Part shown: positions 8,627-12,792 of the stretch, piece after piece
Numbering within the stretch: the stretch's first letter is position 1
How the letters are laid out: every line of letters starts with the position of its first letter
NCBI GenBank assembly: GCA_001970855.1
Contig: LSSN01003921.1
Span: 1 to 12,792, forward strand
Source: Smittium culicis
Lineage: Eukaryota > Kickxellomycota > Harpellomycetes > Harpellales > Legeriomycetaceae
Direction of reading: 5' to 3'
Length of the DNA: 12,792 nt
Position numbers and translations under genes: made by a program
Notes under the pieces: generated by a model
Databases searched by the model: none
What the model was told of the DNA's origin: nothing
The model's input: only the letters and a program-made list of their open reading frames with translations

Positions 8627-11600
8627 CAATAATTTACACACCTATAAAATCCTATCAGCCGAGGTTTTATTTTTTTTAATATCAAAATTTATATTATGTA
8701 TCTTATTATTGTACAATATAGCTAATATCTACCCGGGATATATTTATTAATTTATTATTTTTACCAAATTAGTTATACATTTTTAAAAAAGATAATTTCC
8801 AAGACTAAAAAAATGATATTTGAATTAAAATTTATGTAAATTATGAAAAAATATTGCCGCTTTGTATTTTAAAAGTTATAGGAGTAGCATAACATCTATA
8901 TAATCTGTTTCAAATCAAAAACTGGATTATTATTTACTAATAAATATTTTCTGAATATTTATTTATAAGAAATTAATTGGTTATTTCAATAAAATTAGTA
9001 AAAATATATCAGATTACTTAAAAAAATTAAAATAAAAATAAATTTGAATGATCGATATAATTTATTAAAGATTGATCATATTCAAAGGGAATCTAATTCT
9101 AAATCGCAAAAAAAATCAGTAATCATTTCACATTTGAATTTTGATTTTTATTGATATTTTTTGATATTTGATTCCTCTCATATTTTTTAAGATTTTTTAT
9201 TTAGGTTAAAAATAAAACTGTTAATTTTTGGTTTTAATAACAGATTAAGGGTTTAATAGGTAAAAAAATATGGATGTCTATTTTTCCACCGCTACTAAAA
9301 AAGTAATTTAATCTGATATAGGTATTTTTAGATTATACTTAATTTGAAATTTAAAATATACCGTGAAAATTATCTCTAATACTTATGTTATAATTTATGA
9401 CGAAACAGCATCTAAATTTACACATAACAGTATATTCCGATATTAATTAGCTTTATGTGTTATTCATATATATATAATTTACTAATAGTTAGTATATATA
9501 TTTTAATATAATAAAAGTTGAATTTAGATTAAAAACGTCTCCCAGAGGATTTCTGTAGTCTATACAATAAATATGAAAGTAAAACCAATAGAAGAGTTGT
9601 TTTTTTGGAGATTAATGCATAAGCCGAAGCATTTAAATATTTATCAGTTAATATTTAATACTGAACAATTACTCAAACTATAAAAATTACAAAATAGAAG
9701 CGTTATACAATCAAAATATAAATATAAAAATTATTATTAAAACCGGTGAATACTTAAGATCGATTTTATAGTTATAATAAATATTAAAAAAATCAAAATT
9801 CCATTAGGAAACGAGTTAATAAAACTGGCTAAAAAAAATTTAGTTAAATATATATCAGATGGGTTATTTCACCTGTGAAAGAATCTAGAATTAAATCTAA
9901 AAAAAAACACTAAGAATACTTCGAAACTAGTATGATGATCAGATTTTTCATCTATATGAATTCCTAAAAATGGGACATAATCTACTACCTAGATAGAAGT
10001 AGGGATTAAGACGGAATATAATTTATAATTTTCGATAATGAGTTGTTAAAAAAATTAATAGATATAAATTGAGCTTATTTCGCCCAATTTTAAGTGGGAA
10101 AATGACCCAAAATTTTTTGAAAGAATATATTAGGAATGGAGTAAATAGATAATTATTTTATTTTTAGTTGTTCAACATAACTAGCTCATCCAAATGAAAT
10201 AATACAGTTATGAAAAAGCTCAAATGAAACAATTAATAGTAAAAAAATATACCATCGAAGGTTAAAATTTTTGGGATTGCATAATCGAAAATTCGAATAG
10301 GATAGAAGATGCTGAATTTAGAGTTTTTATAAAAATAACACTGGTAGATATTATTATTTATCAGAAACTATCTTTGATCCGATATTAACTTATCCTTGGC
10401 TAATATAATTTTTAGTAGTTCTGCAAAAAAAAAAATTTCAAATGCTTTTTTTCCCCAGTAAAATATTTATAAATCATCAAAAATTGATTGATAGGTAATA
10501 ATATATGTTGAGAAATTAACTGTTTTATAATATATTTAAATAAATATATAAATTTATTAGTTAGTTAAATATATTGTAAATTGTATCCAATCAAAGTAAA
10601 AAAATAATAATAAAACATTTTTTTATAAATCGCTTTACATGCGTTTTATTTATTTTCAAAATAAAATTCTTTATAAGCTTCCTCTGAAAATTTTATCATG
10701 GAATTATCTTATGATTATTATTTTTCTCTTAAGTAAAACTTATTATACTTTTCAAGTAATTTAATATAGCAAATTAATTAATTGATTTAGTGTGAAAATA
10801 ACTAATATTTTAATTATTAAATAATCCAATATAATTAAACAACGCCATTTCTGAGAATTGATCTAGATTCAGAATCAGTTTTATTTAATTTAAATAAATA
10901 CCATAAATAATTAATAATCCAAAATTAGAAATTAGAAATATTTAATAGATAAAATTTCTTGTTTTTTAATACGTAGCTGGAATAAATATTTTTAAATACT
11001 TTTTTAATATATTAATTAAGATCTCATGTAATTAGCTAATAATAATTAGCTAGTAAATATTCATAAATGAGTATCATGATGTTTACCTGAATTATTAAGT
11101 ATCATTTTATAAATCGCGAATGAAGTTAGTAATAATCGATAAATTTCAAGAATAATAGATTAGCTTTTATAATTAAAAAAATTTTTTAATGATTAATTGC
11201 AATAAAAAATTAAAAATTAAAAAAAAAAACAAAATAAGCAAAAAAAGATTTTTTAAGAGAATAATTATGAGGGTAATAAAATTTCATCATATTTGACTGT
11301 TAGTAGAAATAAAAACTAATAATAAGATGTATTTCGAAGGTGTTGAATTAGAAAATTTATTGAAATGAATTATATGCATACAAGATAAAAACTGTATTTT
11401 AGTGATGAATTATATGAAGAAAATTTAATCAGAATCCAATAAATGTATAAAATTAGTTCCTAAATAAAATTCATGAATAAGGATTTTTTTAAAATGACGT
11501 TTCGTCATACATCCTATTAAAATTTTCGAGAATTTGTATTTTTTACATCAAATATATAACAATCTTTAGTTCTAAAAAAAGTTAATGAGTATTGATATAA

Positions 11601-12254
11601 CCCATAATTTATAAATTTTCTCAGTTATCCAAAAGTCGTTGAGGGTATAATTTACACTATAGTTTTTAAATAAGATCACAAGAAAATATTAATTGATATT
11701 TTCATAGTTATTTAATTTGAAAAATTATTAGAACCCATAGAATACAAATGTTAATAGTTAACTTGTTTTTTTCCATGTTTATTCTCTACTTTTAGTTGAG
11801 TTTTTATTTTATTGTTAGCGAATTTTAAATAAAACAAAGATTTTATAAAAATAAAGGCTTGCTTGAGAATAGATGCCTTCTTTAACGATAATACTCTCAC
11901 TTATTTATAGGTATTCTTTCCTGTGGAAATACTACCTAAATTAAAGAGATACATATAATAAATAAAAAATAAGGTAAATATTCATAATAATTATAGACTA
12001 TATTGCATTAATAGCTAATAATTAAAACAGATAATCTAGTCCATTGACTAGAGAAGGGCAATAATTATTTATTTTCATGAAGTTAGGCCTGAGAAAATTG
12101 TTATAATTTAATATAACAATGACATCTTTGCACAATATATTATAGCCTATATGTAACACGTTCTACTTTAACAATTAGGTAAAAAAAATTTTTTATAAAA
12201 ATTCGACGATATTGATATAATTTTAAGCAAATTATTTTCTTTCTTTTTTTTTTA

Positions 12255-12309
12255 CTCAAATTCTTAACTTAATAGTATATTTAGTATTTAATTAAGTTAA
12301 GAATTTGAG
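12255..12309 (-). repeat. 19-bp perfect stem-loop before the LINE A-tail
   Basis: Arms 12255-12273 and 12291-12309 are exact reverse complements around a 17-base loop. On the minus strand the stem ends one base before a run of ten A, so it would sit at the very 3' end of the retrotransposon RNA. In LINEs of the stringent class, a 3' stem-loop is what the reverse transcriptase recognises; in L1-type elements this is less usual. Confidence 0.85.
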
Positions 12310-12361
12310 CAATAAAATTATAAGTATAAAAGAAAGAAATGAGAGGTTAAGATTAGAGATA

Positions 12362-12792
12362 TCAGCTATTGCCGAACACTAACTTTGCTCCAGGCTCTAT
12401 TGAGAACCATTTGGTTCTTATATATAGCCAGGATTCTCTTTTTTTAGCGTGTTTAAAATTCATATTAATTTTTTGCTGTAGGTCGTGTTTCCACCTATTA
12501 AATATCCCTGCGCCAGATATATTTTTATCTGATAGAGATGCTTCGGCTCTTGCTCTATTAATGCTCCAGATTGCTAGTCCATACAATATGTCCACCTTTG
12601 AAAATTTTCTATCAATTGGCTGTAAAAAATTTAAAATTACCTCAGTAGTCTATCTACTGGCTATTCCATTGTCGAATGAATTTGTGCATGTAAAGTTATA
12701 AAAATTTTCCCAGAAATCTTTTACTCTTTTGCATCCAAAGTAGATGTGGAGAGTGGTTTCTTTTCTTTCTTTTCAAGATCCGCATCTTTGTG
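12362..12792 (-). pseudogene. LINE polyprotein C-terminus, zinc-knuckle region, with two stops
   Basis: A single minus-strand frame runs from the window edge to TGA at 12362-12364. It is interrupted by TGA at 12773-12775 and TAG at 12650-12652. It contains RCGS, then ETTLHIYFGCKRVKDFW, an E-T-x2-H-x4-C pattern followed by F/W. This is the zf-RVT-type zinc knuckle found after the reverse transcriptase domain of non-LTR elements. After the second stop come VDILYGLAIWSINRARAE and GIFNRWKHDLQQKINMNF, matching the 'A-x-W-x-I/N-x-x-R ... RW' tail of L1-like polyproteins. The longest intact piece is 77 codons (12362-12595). It opens with GTG and is not a gene of its own. Keeping one frame over ~140 codons with only two stops suggests fairly recent decay. 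Confidence 0.65.

Larger units (their letters stand above)
6421..12240. other. Gene-free AT-rich trough, candidate regional centromere or origin
   Basis: About 5.8 kb contain no credible coding frame. Hand counts give about 23% G+C for 6421-8400, 21% for 8401-10380 and 17% for 10381-11280. C exceeds G in the left third (about 293 C to 171 G in 6421-8400), while G exceeds C further right (about 227 G to 181 C in 8401-10380). The switch lies near 8.3-8.5 kb. In several yeasts, regional centromeres are GC-poor troughs, and in Candida albicans the centromere also fires as an early origin and shows a skew change. Retroelements often sit beside such regions, as one does here from 12244. I saw no Saccharomyces-type CDEI/CDEIII point-centromere pair. 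Alternatives are a region decayed by AT-biased mutation or plain AT-rich intergenic DNA. Confidence 0.35.
12244..12792 (-). mobile_element. 3' end of an L1-type non-LTR retrotransposon (LINE)
   Basis: The element runs on the minus strand and enters from the right edge of the window. In order, it shows the C-terminal tail of a reverse-transcriptase polyprotein (12792 to 12362), a short 3' UTR, a 19-bp perfect stem-loop (12255-12309) and an A-tract (T10 on the + strand at 12244-12253, then A-rich sequence). An open reading frame ending in a UTR and A-tail, without terminal repeats, is the hallmark of LINEs. Yeast LINEs of the L1 clade (Zorro, Ylli) are the likely relatives. No target-site duplication can be tested because the 5' end lies outside the window. 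The copy is inactive, at least in this part. Confidence 0.65.

Noticed and set aside
10141..10390. Short stop-poor + strand frame resembling a decayed copia Gag (NFWDCIIENSN...)
   Set aside because: Open runs of ~40 codons are expected by chance several times in 6 kb even at this A+T content, and the resemblance is only a few residues.
6421..12240. Point centromere of the Saccharomyces type in the AT-rich trough
   Set aside because: No CDEI (RTCACRTG) next to an ~80-bp AT block and a CDEIII-like CCGAAA motif was found.
12369..12701. 110-codon + strand open frame
   Set aside because: It lies antisense to the recognisable LINE tail and has no features of its own.

Overview
The window looks like nuclear DNA of an AT-rich fungus, most likely an ascomycete yeast. 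The one full-length gene is an intronless UNC-93-like membrane protein of the fungal type, with an A at -3 and an A-rich leader before its ATG. TATATAAG-type TATA boxes lie about 160-190 bp upstream of both protein genes. The right edge holds the 3' end of an L1-type non-LTR retrotransposon, a class known from yeasts such as Candida (Zorro) and Yarrowia (Ylli). The placement is an inference; no marker gene in the window fixes the species.

Layout: (1) 1-1040 is a patchwork. It has T-tracts, then two full and one truncated tandem copies of what looks like the 3' end of a gene (last codons plus 3' UTR, joined by GA/CT microsatellites). Next come a GC-richer coding-like piece on the minus strand (598-780) and a block of strong short hairpins (814-952). 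(2) 1248-2555 (minus) encodes the UNC-93-like transporter, with TATA and CCCCT motifs upstream. (3) 2725-5726 has no convincing gene. It has extreme strand asymmetry, with C about four times G on the + strand at 4.56-5.22 kb, and one G-quadruplex motif. (4) 5727-6416 is a compact transcription unit: a 28-bp minisatellite, a TATA box 23 bp later, a 107-residue orphan protein with a Cys/His cluster, and an AATAAA signal. (5) 6420-12240 is an almost gene-free AT trough of about 17-23% G+C by hand count, containing an exact-register 195-bp tandem duplication. GC skew flips here from C-rich to G-rich near 8.3-8.5 kb. (6) 12244-12792 (minus) is a decayed LINE 3' end: a zinc-knuckle-like tail with two in-frame stops, a 19-bp perfect 3' stem-loop and an A-tract.

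The most interesting reading is that the AT trough, with its skew inversion and retroelement edge, is a regional centromere or early replication origin. GC-poor troughs and skew switches mark centromeres in several yeasts. This is an inference from composition alone. No single pathway links the genes; the transporter and the orphan gene are separate units.
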